Of a DNA stretch of 64,000 nt, positions 18,568-28,599 are shown in pieces. The translations under genes were made by a program, and so were the position numbers. Each line of letters opens with the position of its first letter. The first letter of the stretch is position 1. Origin of the DNA: Sphingopyxis sp. (GTDB lineage: Bacteria; Pseudomonadota; Alphaproteobacteria; Sphingomonadales; Sphingomonadaceae); assembly GCA_030148985.1 (NCBI GenBank), contig JASBSJ010000004.1, forward strand, positions 62,001 to 126,000. Reading direction: 5' to 3'. A model generated the notes under the pieces. The model worked only from the letters and a program-made list of their open reading frames with translations. It was not told the origin of the DNA and made no database searches.

Positions 18568-19875
18568 ATGCTCGTTCGAATCAGACCCGAGGACGCCCAG
18601 ATCGGCATGTTCATCCACGCCTTTGACGGGTCGTGGTTCGATCATCCGTTCTGGCGGCGGCATTTCCGCGTCGAGACAGCCGAGCAGCTGCGCCGGATAC
18701 GGCTGGCCGACATCGACGCGCTGGTGATCGATGCCGACCGCAGTCTGGTGCCCGTCGGCGAGGCGCGGGTTGCGGACGCGGCCGCGCGGGAGGTGCCGAC
18801 GCCTGTCCGTGCGAAGCCCGGCGGCCATGGATCGCGGTCGCGCCCTGCCGTGCCCTTTGGCCCGCCGCAGCCGGAGGAGCGCGACGTCCCGCGCGGGCGC
18901 CGCGGCTATGCCGCCGAGTGCCGCCGCGCGCGGCGGGCGATCGAGCGCACGCGCGAGGGCGTCGCCGACATGTTCGCCGCGGCGCGGTTGGGGCGCGCGG
19001 TCGATACGCGGCGGATGGCGAAGCTGGCGCGCGCGATCGGCGCGTCGATCGAGCGCGATGCCAAGGCGCTGATCAACCTCGTCCGGCTGAAGGAAAAGGA
19101 CGAATATACCTATCTCCACTCGGTCGCGGTCTGCGCGCTGATGACCAATTTTGCGCGGCATCTGGGACTGGAGGAGCAGGAGGTCGAGGATTTGGGACTT
19201 GCCGGGCTGCTTCATGATGTCGGCAAGGTCGCGGTCGCCGATGCGGTGCTGAACAAGCCCGGACGCCTGTCGCAGGCCGAAATGCGGTCGGTGCGGTCGC
19301 ATCCGGTGGCGGGGCACGCGCTGCTTGCCGCATCGCCGGGCGTGCCTGAAGCGGCGCTGGAGCTGTGTCTGCGGCATCATGAGAAGGTCGACGGGTCGGG
19401 CTATCCGGGGCGGCTGGCGGGTGTTGCGCTGTCGCTCGCGGCGCGGATGGGGGCGATCTGCGACGTGTATGACGCGGTCACGTCGAACCGTCCGTACAAG
19501 GATGCGTGGAGCCCGTGCGAGGCGCTGACCGCGATGCACGGCTGGGCGGGGCATTTCGATCCGGTGCTGCTCGACCGCTTCGCCGACAGCCTGGGCATTT
19601 TTCCGGTCGGGACATTGGTGCGGCTGTCGACGGGCGAGCTGGGGCTGGTTGCGGGCAGCGCGGGGGAGACGGGCGAGGATGTCGTAGTGCGGGCCTTTTT
19701 CGATTGCGCGACGCTGACCGAAACCGAGCCGGTCGATCGCGTGATTGCGCCGTCGGCCGAGCATCCGCGCATCACCGGGCGCGACAGCCCGACATTCTGG
19801 CGCTTTCCCGACTGGGAGGCGATGCGGGTGCGGATATTGGCGGCGAGCGAAGCTGGACCGGCCGCCGCAGCCTGA
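18568..19875 (+). CDS. HD-GYP domain protein (c-di-GMP phosphodiesterase) with DUF3391-like N-terminus
   Basis: MLVRIRPEDAQIGMFIHAFDGSWFDHPFWR; HDVGKVAVADAVLNKPGRLSQAE, HHEKVDGSGYPG. Confidence 0.9.
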   Translation: MLVRIRPEDAQIGMFIHAFDGSWFDHPFWRRHFRVETAEQLRRIRLADIDALVIDADRSLVPVGEARVADAAAREVPTPVRAKPGGHGSRSRPAVPFGPPQPEERDVPRGRRGYAAECRRARRAIERTREGVADMFAAARLGRAVDTRRMAKLARAIGASIERDAKALINLVRLKEKDEYTYLHSVAVCALMTNFARHLGLEEQEVEDLGLAGLLHDVGKVAVADAVLNKPGRLSQAEMRSVRSHPVAGHALLAASPGVPEAALELCLRHHEKVDGSGYPGRLAGVALSLAARMGAICDVYDAVTSNRPYKDAWSPCEALTAMHGWAGHFDPVLLDRFADSLGIFPVGTLVRLSTGELGLVAGSAGETGEDVVVRAFFDCATLTETEPVDRVIAPSAEHPRITGRDSPTFWRFPDWEAMRVRILAASEAGPAAAA

Positions 19876-19886
19876 AACGCCGAAGG

Positions 19887-21242
19887 TCAGGCGGACGCGG
19901 CTTCGGCGATCGCGGCAAGGGTCGCGGCGATCAGCGCCGCGACGAGCAGCCTTTGCAGCAGCGCTTTCGGTCGCGGCTGGGGGCGCATGATTGCGATGAG
20001 CGGGATGGCGATGGTCAGCGTCCAGAAGATCGCGATCAGGGGCGCGCCGTTGCCGAGCAGGATGCGCGCGAGGAAGGTGAGCGTCAGCGCCAGCGGGACG
20101 CCCCAGATCACGCCGTCCCACCCCGCGCGCAGCCGTGGTTCGTGGAGCCCGCGCCGCTGGCGCTTGCCGAGCCAGATCGAGGTGCCGGTGGCGACGACGA
20201 TGGTGAGCGCGAGGCCGAAGACGATATAGGCGAGCTTGACCGGCAGACCGCCGTAATTGCCGAAATGGAGGTTGTAGGTCGAGGCGGCGAGTTGCTGCCC
20301 GAGATGCCCGTCGGACAGGCCGACCTTGCCATGATAGGTGCCGTCGGCGCCGAATTCATAGGTTTCGCCGTAGATCAGGCGGCGCGGGTGTTCGGCGATG
20401 AGCTGGATATGCTGGCCGCGCGTGCCGGGGTCATGGAGGATGATGTAAGTGGGGCGGACCTGCGGATGGTTCTTCGCCAGCCAGGCGAGCGGCGCGGCGA
20501 CGTTGGCGAGCGGCGCGGGGGTGGCGTCGGGCGCGGCCTCTTCGCCGAAGATCGGCGCATAGGCGGCCTCGACGTCATTCTTGTAGAAGGCGGCGGCGAG
20601 GCCATAGGCGCCGACGACGCCGAGGCCGATCATCGAGCCGGTGAGCGCGATCGCGAGCGAGAAGGGCAGGGTCCAGACGCTCAGCCTGTTGTGCCAGTCG
20701 GCAAGGCCGACGCCGTGATTGTCGCGCGCGCGGAGGCGAAAGGCGTCGCGGAAGATGCGCGGATGCGCGACGATGCCCGACAGCGACAGCGCGAGGATCA
20801 TTACGCCGAAGATGCCGACGATCGTCATGCCGACGAGGCCCGGGATGTTGAGCGCATAATGCGCGCCGAGCAGGAATTCGGACCAGGCGTTTTCCTCCGG
20901 CCCGGCGATGCGGCCGTCGGCGGTGACGTGGAATGCCTGATGGTCGGTGGTGATCGTCGTGCGCGGCAGTCCATCGACGGGCATATGGACATAGAGGTGC
21001 GTCGTGGCGGGCTTGTCCTTTTCGGTGGCGAGCACCGCGGCGACGGCGCGCTGCACCGCGTCGGGGGCGATCGCCGCCATTTCGGGCGCGTTCGGCTGTT
21101 CGATCCGCTGCCATTCCTGATAGAGGACGACGACGGTGCCGGTGAGGCAGATGAGATAGAGCAACGCGGAGGCGAGCAGGCCGATTGCGGCATGGCCCGA
21201 TAGCGCGCGCTGCACCGCGTCCTTGGAAAAAGCGAGCGTCAT
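19887..21242 (-). CDS. PepSY-associated TM domain protein
   Basis: MTLAFSKDAVQRALSGHAAIGLLASALLYLICLTGTVVVLYQEWQRIEQP; LADWHNRLSVWTLPFSLAIALTGSMIGLG. Confidence 0.88.
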   Translation of the reverse strand: MTLAFSKDAVQRALSGHAAIGLLASALLYLICLTGTVVVLYQEWQRIEQPNAPEMAAIAPDAVQRAVAAVLATEKDKPATTHLYVHMPVDGLPRTTITTDHQAFHVTADGRIAGPEENAWSEFLLGAHYALNIPGLVGMTIVGIFGVMILALSLSGIVAHPRIFRDAFRLRARDNHGVGLADWHNRLSVWTLPFSLAIALTGSMIGLGVVGAYGLAAAFYKNDVEAAYAPIFGEEAAPDATPAPLANVAAPLAWLAKNHPQVRPTYIILHDPGTRGQHIQLIAEHPRRLIYGETYEFGADGTYHGKVGLSDGHLGQQLAASTYNLHFGNYGGLPVKLAYIVFGLALTIVVATGTSIWLGKRQRRGLHEPRLRAGWDGVIWGVPLALTLTFLARILLGNGAPLIAIFWTLTIAIPLIAIMRPQPRPKALLQRLLVAALIAATLAAIAEAASA

Positions 21243-21820
21243 ACGGCGCCTCCGATGAAGATCAGGCCAAGGCCCGCTGCGGCGGGGATGGCGAGCAGGC
21301 TGTATTGCGCGCCGCGGCGCGGCAGCATGAGCAGCCAGAAGGCGAGGATGCCCCAGAGGAGCGGGACCAGCAGCAGCGTCATGGCGTTGCCGTCGGCGTC
21401 GCTCCACCCCGCGAGGCCAGCGAGCGCGCGGACGCCGAGCGCGGCGAGCAGCGCTGCGGCAAAGGCGAGCGGGACCGTGAGGAGGAGGGTGAGCAGGCGG
21501 CGGCCCAGCGCGCGCGGTTCGCCCGCTTCGGGGAGCATATGCGCCTTGCGATCCGACGCGCGGCCCTTGCCCTTTGGCGCGGTCCAGCCGGCGTGGGCGA
21601 GGAGCAGCGCGGCGGCGGCCATGCCCGCAAGCGACGCGACGGCGAGACCCCACGCGCCATCGCCCGCGAGCGCGAACGCTGCGCCGATAAGCAGCAGCGC
21701 CCAGCCGACGCCGTTCGCTGCCGCCGAGCGGCGCGGCAGGCCCCACGCGCGGCGCAGTTGCAGCACCGCGGCGACGGTCGCCGCGGCACCGATCCAGACG
21801 AGAGACGCGGTCTCGGTCAC
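21239..21820 (-). CDS. Integral membrane protein of unknown function in the TonB/PepSY locus
   Basis: GTG start overlaps TonB receptor stop; 193 aa hydrophobic; 3' end overlaps PepSY gene start. Confidence 0.7.
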   Translation of the reverse strand: MTETASLVWIGAAATVAAVLQLRRAWGLPRRSAAANGVGWALLLIGAAFALAGDGAWGLAVASLAGMAAAALLLAHAGWTAPKGKGRASDRKAHMLPEAGEPRALGRRLLTLLLTVPLAFAAALLAALGVRALAGLAGWSDADGNAMTLLLVPLLWGILAFWLLMLPRRGAQYSLLAIPAAAGLGLIFIGGAV

Positions 21821-23868
21821 CGGAAGCGGTAGCCGACGGTCGCCATCACATTGCGCGGCGCGCCGACGAAGCAGTCGCCGCGCGCGAGGCACGATGCGAA
21901 GAACTTGTTGTTGAGCAGGTTCGTCGCGTTGACCGCGAAACGCCAGTTGTTCCAGCTCACTTCGGCGAGTGCATCGACCGTCGTGTTGCTGGGGGTAACG
22001 AGCGACCAGGCCGGACCCGTCGAGCGGCGCTTGCCGGTATAGACGACGCCCGCGCCGAGGCGCAGCTGGGCTTCATCGACCAGCCCGAAGGTCTTGGTCG
22101 ACCAGATCGAGGCGATGTGGCGCGGCAGATAGTCGAGATTGGTGTTCACCTCCGACTTCAGCTTGTTATAGCCATAGTTGACGAGCAGGTCGAAGTTGCC
22201 GGGCAGGCTGTGGCTTGCCTCGAACTCGACGCCCTTGGTCGTCAGTTCGCCTGACTGCGCGGTGCCGCCGCCCGCGAGATAGAGGACGCGGTCGCGTTCC
22301 TTGATGCGAAAGCCGGTGACGGTGACCAGCGTGCCGGGGCGCGGGTTCCACTTGACCCCCGCTTCCCACTGCTCGCCGGTCTGCGGCCGGAACGGATCGC
22401 CGACGCTGCCGTCGGTATTTTCGTTGCGCCCGGCGATCGGCAGGAAGCTTTCGGTATAGCTGACGAAGGGCGAGAAGCCCGCGCCGATCTCGCCGATCAC
22501 GCCGGCGCGGAAGGTCGTCGCATTGTCCTTGTTCCCCGCCGACGAGGTCACGCGGTCGCGCCGCGCGCCGAGGACGACCGACACACGGTCGAAGAAGCGG
22601 ATCTGGTCCTGGACATAGACGCCGAGCTGTTTCTGCGAGTCATAGGCGAAGGGGCCGGTCGGATCGTAGGTGAGCAGCGCGTCATAGTCGATGTCGTAGA
22701 GGTCGATGGTTTCGAACCCGAACACGCCGCGCTTGCCGACCTTATTCCAGCTGTAATCGACGCCGACGAGCAGCTTGTGCTCGACATTCGCGCCGGTGTT
22801 GAAATTGATCTGGACGTTGTTGTCGGTCGAAAAGACGTTCATCCGCGCGTCGCTGGCATCGGCATAGAGGCCGATGGTGCGGCGGTCGGCGGCGAAGGGA
22901 TCGGTGGGGTTCGAATAGCTGTTGGTGTAGTGGGTGAAATATTCAAGGTCGCTGTCGATATAGCGCGCCTTGAGGCTGAGCCGTACCGCGTCCGAAAAAT
23001 CATGCGTGACGCTGGCCATGCCTTGCAGCGAACGGCCCGCATAGCGGTCCCAGCCGGGCTTGCCGACGAAAGTGTACCGGTCGAGCGGGCCCGGCGCGCC
23101 GGGGTTGGGGCGGAAGGTGCCGATGATCGGCAGGAACTGCGACGTCGAGCCGGTGTCGTCCTCCTGATAAAGACCGGTGAGGATGACGTCGGTGTCGGGG
23201 GTCGGCTTCCAGCGGAGCGAGGGGGCGAACATCACGCGGTCGTCGGGCACATGGTCGACATAGGTATCGGCGTCGCGCGCGCGGCCGACGGCGCGGATCG
23301 CGAAGCTGTCGGACAGCGCAAGGTTGACGTCGGCGAGCACTTCCTTGCGGTCGTAGCTGCCATAGACGAGATTGATTTCGCCCTGCGTTTCGAAACCCGG
23401 AGCTTTCGAAACGAGGTTGACGAGGCCGCCGATCGAACCCTGGCCGAACAGCACCGACGCCGGGCCGCGGACGATTTCGACGCGGTCGAAATTATAGGGG
23501 TCCGACGTGATGCTGGCGTAGAAGGAAAAGATGTCGCGCATCCCGTCGCGAAATTGCAGCGCGTCGATGCCGCGGACGTTGAAGCCGTCGACGCGCGTGT
23601 CGCGGCCATAGGGATTGGCGAGCACGCCCGCGGCATATTTCACCGTGTCGCTGATGTTGATCGCGCCCTGCGCCTCATATTGGTCGGCGGTGATGACCTT
23701 GATCGGCTGCGGCAGTTCGACCAGCGCCGTATCGGTCTTGGTCCCCGCGAAGCCGGTGACGACGATCTGGTCCTGATCCTCGATCGCGGCCGAGGCCGCT
23801 TCGTCGGCGAAGGCGGTGCCGCTGGCCAGCGCGGTGCAGGCAAGCATGGCGATACGCGCGGTGTTCAC
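21817..23868 (-). CDS. TonB-dependent siderophore receptor
   Basis: 683 aa; plug region TDTALVELPQPIKVITADQYEAQGAINISDTVKYAAGV, VEIVRGPASVLFGQGSIGGLVN; C-terminal VMATVGYRFR. Confidence 0.92.
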   Translation of the reverse strand: MNTARIAMLACTALASGTAFADEAASAAIEDQDQIVVTGFAGTKTDTALVELPQPIKVITADQYEAQGAINISDTVKYAAGVLANPYGRDTRVDGFNVRGIDALQFRDGMRDIFSFYASITSDPYNFDRVEIVRGPASVLFGQGSIGGLVNLVSKAPGFETQGEINLVYGSYDRKEVLADVNLALSDSFAIRAVGRARDADTYVDHVPDDRVMFAPSLRWKPTPDTDVILTGLYQEDDTGSTSQFLPIIGTFRPNPGAPGPLDRYTFVGKPGWDRYAGRSLQGMASVTHDFSDAVRLSLKARYIDSDLEYFTHYTNSYSNPTDPFAADRRTIGLYADASDARMNVFSTDNNVQINFNTGANVEHKLLVGVDYSWNKVGKRGVFGFETIDLYDIDYDALLTYDPTGPFAYDSQKQLGVYVQDQIRFFDRVSVVLGARRDRVTSSAGNKDNATTFRAGVIGEIGAGFSPFVSYTESFLPIAGRNENTDGSVGDPFRPQTGEQWEAGVKWNPRPGTLVTVTGFRIKERDRVLYLAGGGTAQSGELTTKGVEFEASHSLPGNFDLLVNYGYNKLKSEVNTNLDYLPRHIASIWSTKTFGLVDEAQLRLGAGVVYTGKRRSTGPAWSLVTPSNTTVDALAEVSWNNWRFAVNATNLLNNKFFASCLARGDCFVGAPRNVMATVGYRFR

Positions 23869-23910
23869 TTTGATTTTCCCCTGATTGTTCGGACGAGTCG
23901 CGATGCCGTC

Positions 23911-23932
23911 TAATGCGAGTCAGTCTCATTAA
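23911..23932. promoter_or_regulatory. Candidate Fur box upstream of TonB receptor
   Basis: TAATGCGAGTCAGTCTCATTAA imperfect dyad about 45 bp upstream of the receptor start. Confidence 0.55.
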
Positions 23933-23976
23933 CAACAGGGATGTTCAAAATTCGCACGGTGGGCCTGCACCGCGCG

Positions 23977-25356
23977 TCAGCGGAGGAAATCGACGATCCG
24001 TTCGATGACGACATCCATCGCAGGTTCGTTCGACCGCAGAATGTGATTGTCGCTGTCGAGCGTCACCAGCGACGCGCCGCGGATCGCCGAGGCCAGTTCG
24101 ATCGCCTGATCGATGCCGATCCGCTGGTCGGCGCGGGCGTGGAGGATCAGCGTCGGCACGTCGAGGTGCGGCAGGTGGGCGCGCACGTCGATGTCGCCGA
24201 ACAGATCGAGAAAGGCCGCCGCATTGTCGGGCGACACCGTCTGTTTCTGAAAATCGTTGAACCAGGTCAGCTCGTCGGCGGTCGCCGACGGGGTGAAGCT
24301 TTGCGAGAAAATCTGGCGATAGATGGGGGTGTCCTTGCCCCAGCCGCGGCGCACGAGCGTGATGACGGCTTCGCGCTCGTCGGCCTCGCCCGGATCGACG
24401 CGGTGGCGCCAGCCCGTTGCATAGCCGCCGAGCAGGATCAGGTGCGACACGCGACCGGGATGGCGGCGCGTATATTCGATCGCCACGGCGCAGCCCTGCG
24501 ACAGCGCGAAGAGCGGGAAACGGTCGAGGCCGAGCGCGTCGGTGACGGCCTCCAGATCCTGAACGAGCGATTCGAAGGTGATCGCGCCGACGTCCCAGTC
24601 GGAGAGGCCGTTGCCGCGTTCGTCATAGCGCACGAGCCGGAAATGTTCCGAAAGGCCCCCGACCATGCGGCCCCAGAGCGGACTGCCCCAGTCGAGTTCG
24701 AGGTGATTGAGCCAGTTCGCGGTCTTGACGAGCAGCGGGCCGTTGCCGGTCACCGAATAGGCGATGCGGACGCCGTCGGGCGCGAAGCAATAGCGCACCT
24801 GCTGGGCGGGCAGATCGGACGAGGCCGGCGTCGATGCGCGCGCGTCGTCCAGCGCCTCGGCCGCGGCGGCGAAGCGCGCCTGATCGGCCGTGGGCCAGGC
24901 CGCGCTGCGCGAGGCTTCGTCGAGACAGCGGCGGCGGCGGCGGTCGATCGCCGCGCGTTCGGATGCCAGCCACAGCGCATAATCGCCGGTGCCCGCAAGA
25001 TCGAGGCCGGGCAGCGGCGTTTCGAGCGCGCGCAGCGGATCGGGCCGGTCGATGTCGAATATAAAGCCCGACGGGTCGATCGCGACGCGCTCGCGATCGG
25101 CGCCAAGCAGATCGGCATCGTCGCCGAGCAGCGCGCGGATCTTGGACAGCGACCAGCGCAGCGCGCCGCGCGGATCGTCCGGGATGTCGAAGAAGATCTC
25201 GCACAGTCGGTCGCGGCGGACGGGTTTGCCGGTCAGCAGCAGATAGGCGAGCAGCGCGCGCGTCTTGCGCGAGGCGGGAAGCGGTATCGCCTCGCCGCCG
25301 CGTCTGAGCTCGAATTCGCCGAGCAACCGCACCTCGATGGGTTCGCGCCCTCGCAT
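23977..25356 (-). CDS. Winged-helix (SARP/OmpR-like) DNA-binding domain fused to alpha/beta hydrolase
   Basis: N-term VRLLGEFELRRGGEAIPLPASRKTRALLAYLLLTGKPVRRDRLCEIFF; C-term hydrolase with ALSQG nucleophile, HARADQRIG (Asp), SDNHILR (His). Confidence 0.85.
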   Translation of the reverse strand: MRGREPIEVRLLGEFELRRGGEAIPLPASRKTRALLAYLLLTGKPVRRDRLCEIFFDIPDDPRGALRWSLSKIRALLGDDADLLGADRERVAIDPSGFIFDIDRPDPLRALETPLPGLDLAGTGDYALWLASERAAIDRRRRRCLDEASRSAAWPTADQARFAAAAEALDDARASTPASSDLPAQQVRYCFAPDGVRIAYSVTGNGPLLVKTANWLNHLELDWGSPLWGRMVGGLSEHFRLVRYDERGNGLSDWDVGAITFESLVQDLEAVTDALGLDRFPLFALSQGCAVAIEYTRRHPGRVSHLILLGGYATGWRHRVDPGEADEREAVITLVRRGWGKDTPIYRQIFSQSFTPSATADELTWFNDFQKQTVSPDNAAAFLDLFGDIDVRAHLPHLDVPTLILHARADQRIGIDQAIELASAIRGASLVTLDSDNHILRSNEPAMDVVIERIVDFLR

Positions 25357-25471
25357 AGCCGTTTCCTGCCGCGCAATTTCCACGCTGTCACGGCAAATTC
25401 CCACGCTGGTTCACACGGTGCCGCACACGCCGCGCGGGCAATGGGAGGTGGTGGAACAAAGGAGACAAAAA

Positions 25472-25579
25472 ATGTCCATGAACTTCAATCGAATGGGCGG
25501 CGAACCGCTCGCCGCCATGGCGTCGCTCAGCTTCGCCTTCCTGATCTTTGCGGTGATGCCGCATCTGATCTTTGCCTGA
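25472..25579 (+). CDS. 35-aa hydrophobic small protein
   Basis: AAGGAGA RBS then MSMNFNRMGGEPLAAMASLSFAFLIFAVMPHLIFA*; 19 nt upstream of the methyltransferase start. Confidence 0.6.
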   Translation: MSMNFNRMGGEPLAAMASLSFAFLIFAVMPHLIFA

Positions 25580-25598
25580 ACCAAAAGAGAGACATGAT

Positions 25599-26702
25599 AT
25601 GTGCAGCAACGTAAATCTGATGACCGAAGTGATTGAATCGGAGGCGCTGAGCGCCGAGGAAGAAGCCTTTGCCGGCAAGCTGACCGAAATGGTCAATCAC
25701 GGCATGGCGGGGCTGATGATCGCGATCGGCCACCGCACCGGATTGTTCAGCGCGATGAAGGGCGGCGGCGCGCTTTCGAGCGACGACCTCGCCAAGCGCG
25801 CCGGGCTCAACGAGCGTTATGTGCGCGAGTGGCTGGGCGCGATGGCGACATCGGGCATCGTTCTGATCGACCGGGCTAGCGGCAAATTCGTCCTGCCCGC
25901 GGCGCATGGCGCCTTCCTGGGCACCGATGCGGCGCACGGGTCGATGAGCAGCTATTTCCAATATCTGTCGGTTCTGGGTTCGGTCGAAACGCGCATCGTC
26001 GAATGTTTCGAAAAGGGCGGCGGGCTGTCCTATGGCGATTACGACCGCTTTCACGAATGCATGGCTGAAGACAGTTACCAGACGGTCGTCGCCGCGCTGG
26101 AGGATGCAATCCTGCCGCTGGCGCCCTGGACGATCGGCCAGCTGGAAGCCGGGATCGACGTCGCCGATGTCGGCTGCGGGCTGGGCAAGGCGTTGATCCG
26201 GCTGGCCGGGCTGTTTCCGAACAGCCGCTTCACCGGCTTCGACCTGTGCGCCGATACGGTGCGGCAGGCCGAAAGCGAGGCCGCCGAGCGCGGCCTGGAC
26301 AATGTGCGCTTCGTGCAGGCCGACGCGACGCGGCTGGAAGGCGCGGGCCTGTTCGACCTGATCGTCACCTTTGACGCGATCCACGACCAGGCGCATCCCG
26401 CGGCGGTGCTGGCGCATATCCGGCGGCTGCTGAAACCCGGCGGCACCTATCTGATGCAGGAAATCGGCGCGCGCACGGCCGTTGCGGACAATCTCGACCA
26501 TCCGCTCGCGCCGTTCATCTATACCGTGTCATGTATGCATTGCATGTCGGTGTCGCTGGGGCAGGGCGGGGTCGGGCTCGGCGCCGCATGGGGCGAGGAA
26601 CTGGCGCGAGCGATGCTCGCCGACGCAGGATTTACCCGCGTCGAGGTGCACCAATTGCCGCACGACCAGATGAACAATTATTTCGTCTGCCGGCCCGATT
26701 GA
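25599..26702 (+). CDS. Class I SAM-dependent methyltransferase with Rv2258c-like winged-helix N-terminus
   Basis: AGKLTEMVNHGMAGLMIAIGHRTGLF...; VADVGCGLGKALIRLAGLFPNSRFTGFDL; LLKPGGTYLMQE. Confidence 0.88.
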   Translation: MCSNVNLMTEVIESEALSAEEEAFAGKLTEMVNHGMAGLMIAIGHRTGLFSAMKGGGALSSDDLAKRAGLNERYVREWLGAMATSGIVLIDRASGKFVLPAAHGAFLGTDAAHGSMSSYFQYLSVLGSVETRIVECFEKGGGLSYGDYDRFHECMAEDSYQTVVAALEDAILPLAPWTIGQLEAGIDVADVGCGLGKALIRLAGLFPNSRFTGFDLCADTVRQAESEAAERGLDNVRFVQADATRLEGAGLFDLIVTFDAIHDQAHPAAVLAHIRRLLKPGGTYLMQEIGARTAVADNLDHPLAPFIYTVSCMHCMSVSLGQGGVGLGAAWGEELARAMLADAGFTRVEVHQLPHDQMNNYFVCRPD

Positions 26703-26724
26703 TCCTCTCCCCCAATCGGCCGCG

Positions 26725-26762
26725 AAAGCCCTCCGTCTGCAACCGCAGGCGGAGGGCTTTTT
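26725..26762 (+). terminator. Rho-independent terminator
   Basis: AAAGCCCTCCGTCTGC-AACC-GCAGGCGGAGGGCTTTTT. Confidence 0.85.
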
Positions 26763-26769
26763 CGTGGGA

Positions 26770-28599
26770 TCAGACCTTCTGCGCTGCGACCCAGCGGTCG
26801 ATCAGCGATTCGAGGACCGAAGCGGGCATCGCCCCCGCCGACAGCGCGGTGTCGTGGAAGGCGCGCAGGTCGAACTTGTCGCCGAGCGCGGCCTTCGCCT
26901 TTTCGCGGATCGCGACCCAGCGCGTCTGGCCGACCATGTAGCTGGTCGCCTGCCCCGGCCACACGCAATAGCGTTCGATCTCGGTGATGTTCGACGCTTC
27001 GGGGGTGCCGAGCGAGTCGTTGTAATAGGCGATCGCCTTTTCGCGGCTCCAGCGAAAATGGTGGAGGCCGGTGTCGACGACGAGGCGCGCGGCGCGGAAC
27101 ATATAGGATTGCAGATAGCCGAGCTGGCCCCACGGGTCGTTTTCATACACCCCCATTTCGTCGGCGAGCTGTTCGGCATAGAGGCCCCACCCCTCGGTAT
27201 AGACCGAATAGGCGGGGAGGCGGCGGAGGCGCGGGATGCCCGTCGCTTCCTGCGCGAGCGCGATCTGGTGGTGATGGCCCGGCGATGCCTCATGATAGGT
27301 CAGCGTCGGCAGCGTCCAGCTGGGGTTTTCGGCGGTATCGCGCAGGTTGATATAATAGGCGCCGGGGCGCGAACCGTCGGCGGCCGGGATCTGGTAATAG
27401 CCGCCGGGCGCGCCGGCCTCGATCTCCGGCGGGACGCGGCGAATGTCGCATTTGGCTTTCGGCAGACGGCCGAACGCTTCGGGCAGGCGGCGCTGGATTT
27501 CCTGCATCTGCTCGTTGAGCTTGGCGATCAGGTCGGCCTTGCCCTGATCGGTGTTGGGGTAGAGGAAGCGCGGATCCTTGCCGAGTGCGTTCAGGCGTTC
27601 GGCGACGGTCCCCTTGGTCATCCCCTGTTGTTTGAAGATCGCATCGGCGCGCGCGGTGAGCGCGGCCATCCGGTCGAGGCCCAGCTGATGAACCTCTTCG
27701 GCCGACATGCCCGTCGTCGTCGCGAAGCGCAGCGCATAGGCATAATATTCGTCGCCCTTTGGCAGGCGCCACACGCCGGCGTCGTGCGTCGCGCGCGGGC
27801 GAACGGCGCGCAGCTCAGCGGCCTGACGCTGCATCGCGGGATAGATTTTGCCCTGAACGATCGCGGCGCAGCGTTTCGCCCAGTCGCCGGGGATTTCGGC
27901 GGTCTTGGCCTTGATATTGGTGGTCAGGATATTCGCGTCGGGCGCGGGCGCCATGATGCTTTCGAACAGGCCCAGCGCGCGGTCGATGACGAAATCGGGC
28001 GGGATGATGCCCGCGGCGTGATCGGCCTGAATCCGCCCCGTTTCATTGTCGAGCTGGACCGCGAAATCGGCGCAGCGCGCCAGATAGGCCTCGGCATCGG
28101 CGGCGTTCGCGATGCCGTGCTGGTTGGTGAGGAAGTCGGGGATCGAGCGGTAGGTGCCGCTGAGTTGCGTCACCGGATGCGGTTCAGGCCAGCTGTGAAG
28201 GCCGTAGCTGAACGTGTCGTAAGCCTTGACATAATGTTCCCACGGGCCGCGGAAGGTTTCGTAATTGACCAGGTCCATGCCCGACAGTTTGGCGGGGTCG
28301 ATCGTCGCCAGTTGCTTGAGCCCGTAGCGGTAGAGATCGTGCCCCTTGCGGATGCCCGCGGGCGAGCGGTCGGCGAGCTTGGCTTTGGCGGCGGCGCGGT
28401 CGCCCTTGTCGGCGCCGAGCGCGGTCGCAAATTCGGGGTCCTGGTCGAGCAGCATGTCGTAGATGCGCTCGTATATCGCCGTCAGCCGCGCGCCCTCGCC
28501 GTCGGGGGTCGCCGCGAGCGCGGCGCGCGCGGGCGAGCGCACGCCCGCGAGCATCGAAGAGGCCGCGGCGGCGGCGAGGAGGGTGCGACGGTCGAGCAT
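26770..28599 (-). CDS. DUF885 domain-containing protein (putative secreted peptidase)
   Basis: 609 aa; Tat-like MLDRRTLLAAAAASSMLAG; YHEASPGHHHQIALAQE, YTEGWGLYAEQLADEMG. Confidence 0.9.
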   Translation of the reverse strand: MLDRRTLLAAAAASSMLAGVRSPARAALAATPDGEGARLTAIYERIYDMLLDQDPEFATALGADKGDRAAAKAKLADRSPAGIRKGHDLYRYGLKQLATIDPAKLSGMDLVNYETFRGPWEHYVKAYDTFSYGLHSWPEPHPVTQLSGTYRSIPDFLTNQHGIANAADAEAYLARCADFAVQLDNETGRIQADHAAGIIPPDFVIDRALGLFESIMAPAPDANILTTNIKAKTAEIPGDWAKRCAAIVQGKIYPAMQRQAAELRAVRPRATHDAGVWRLPKGDEYYAYALRFATTTGMSAEEVHQLGLDRMAALTARADAIFKQQGMTKGTVAERLNALGKDPRFLYPNTDQGKADLIAKLNEQMQEIQRRLPEAFGRLPKAKCDIRRVPPEIEAGAPGGYYQIPAADGSRPGAYYINLRDTAENPSWTLPTLTYHEASPGHHHQIALAQEATGIPRLRRLPAYSVYTEGWGLYAEQLADEMGVYENDPWGQLGYLQSYMFRAARLVVDTGLHHFRWSREKAIAYYNDSLGTPEASNITEIERYCVWPGQATSYMVGQTRWVAIREKAKAALGDKFDLRAFHDTALSAGAMPASVLESLIDRWVAAQKV

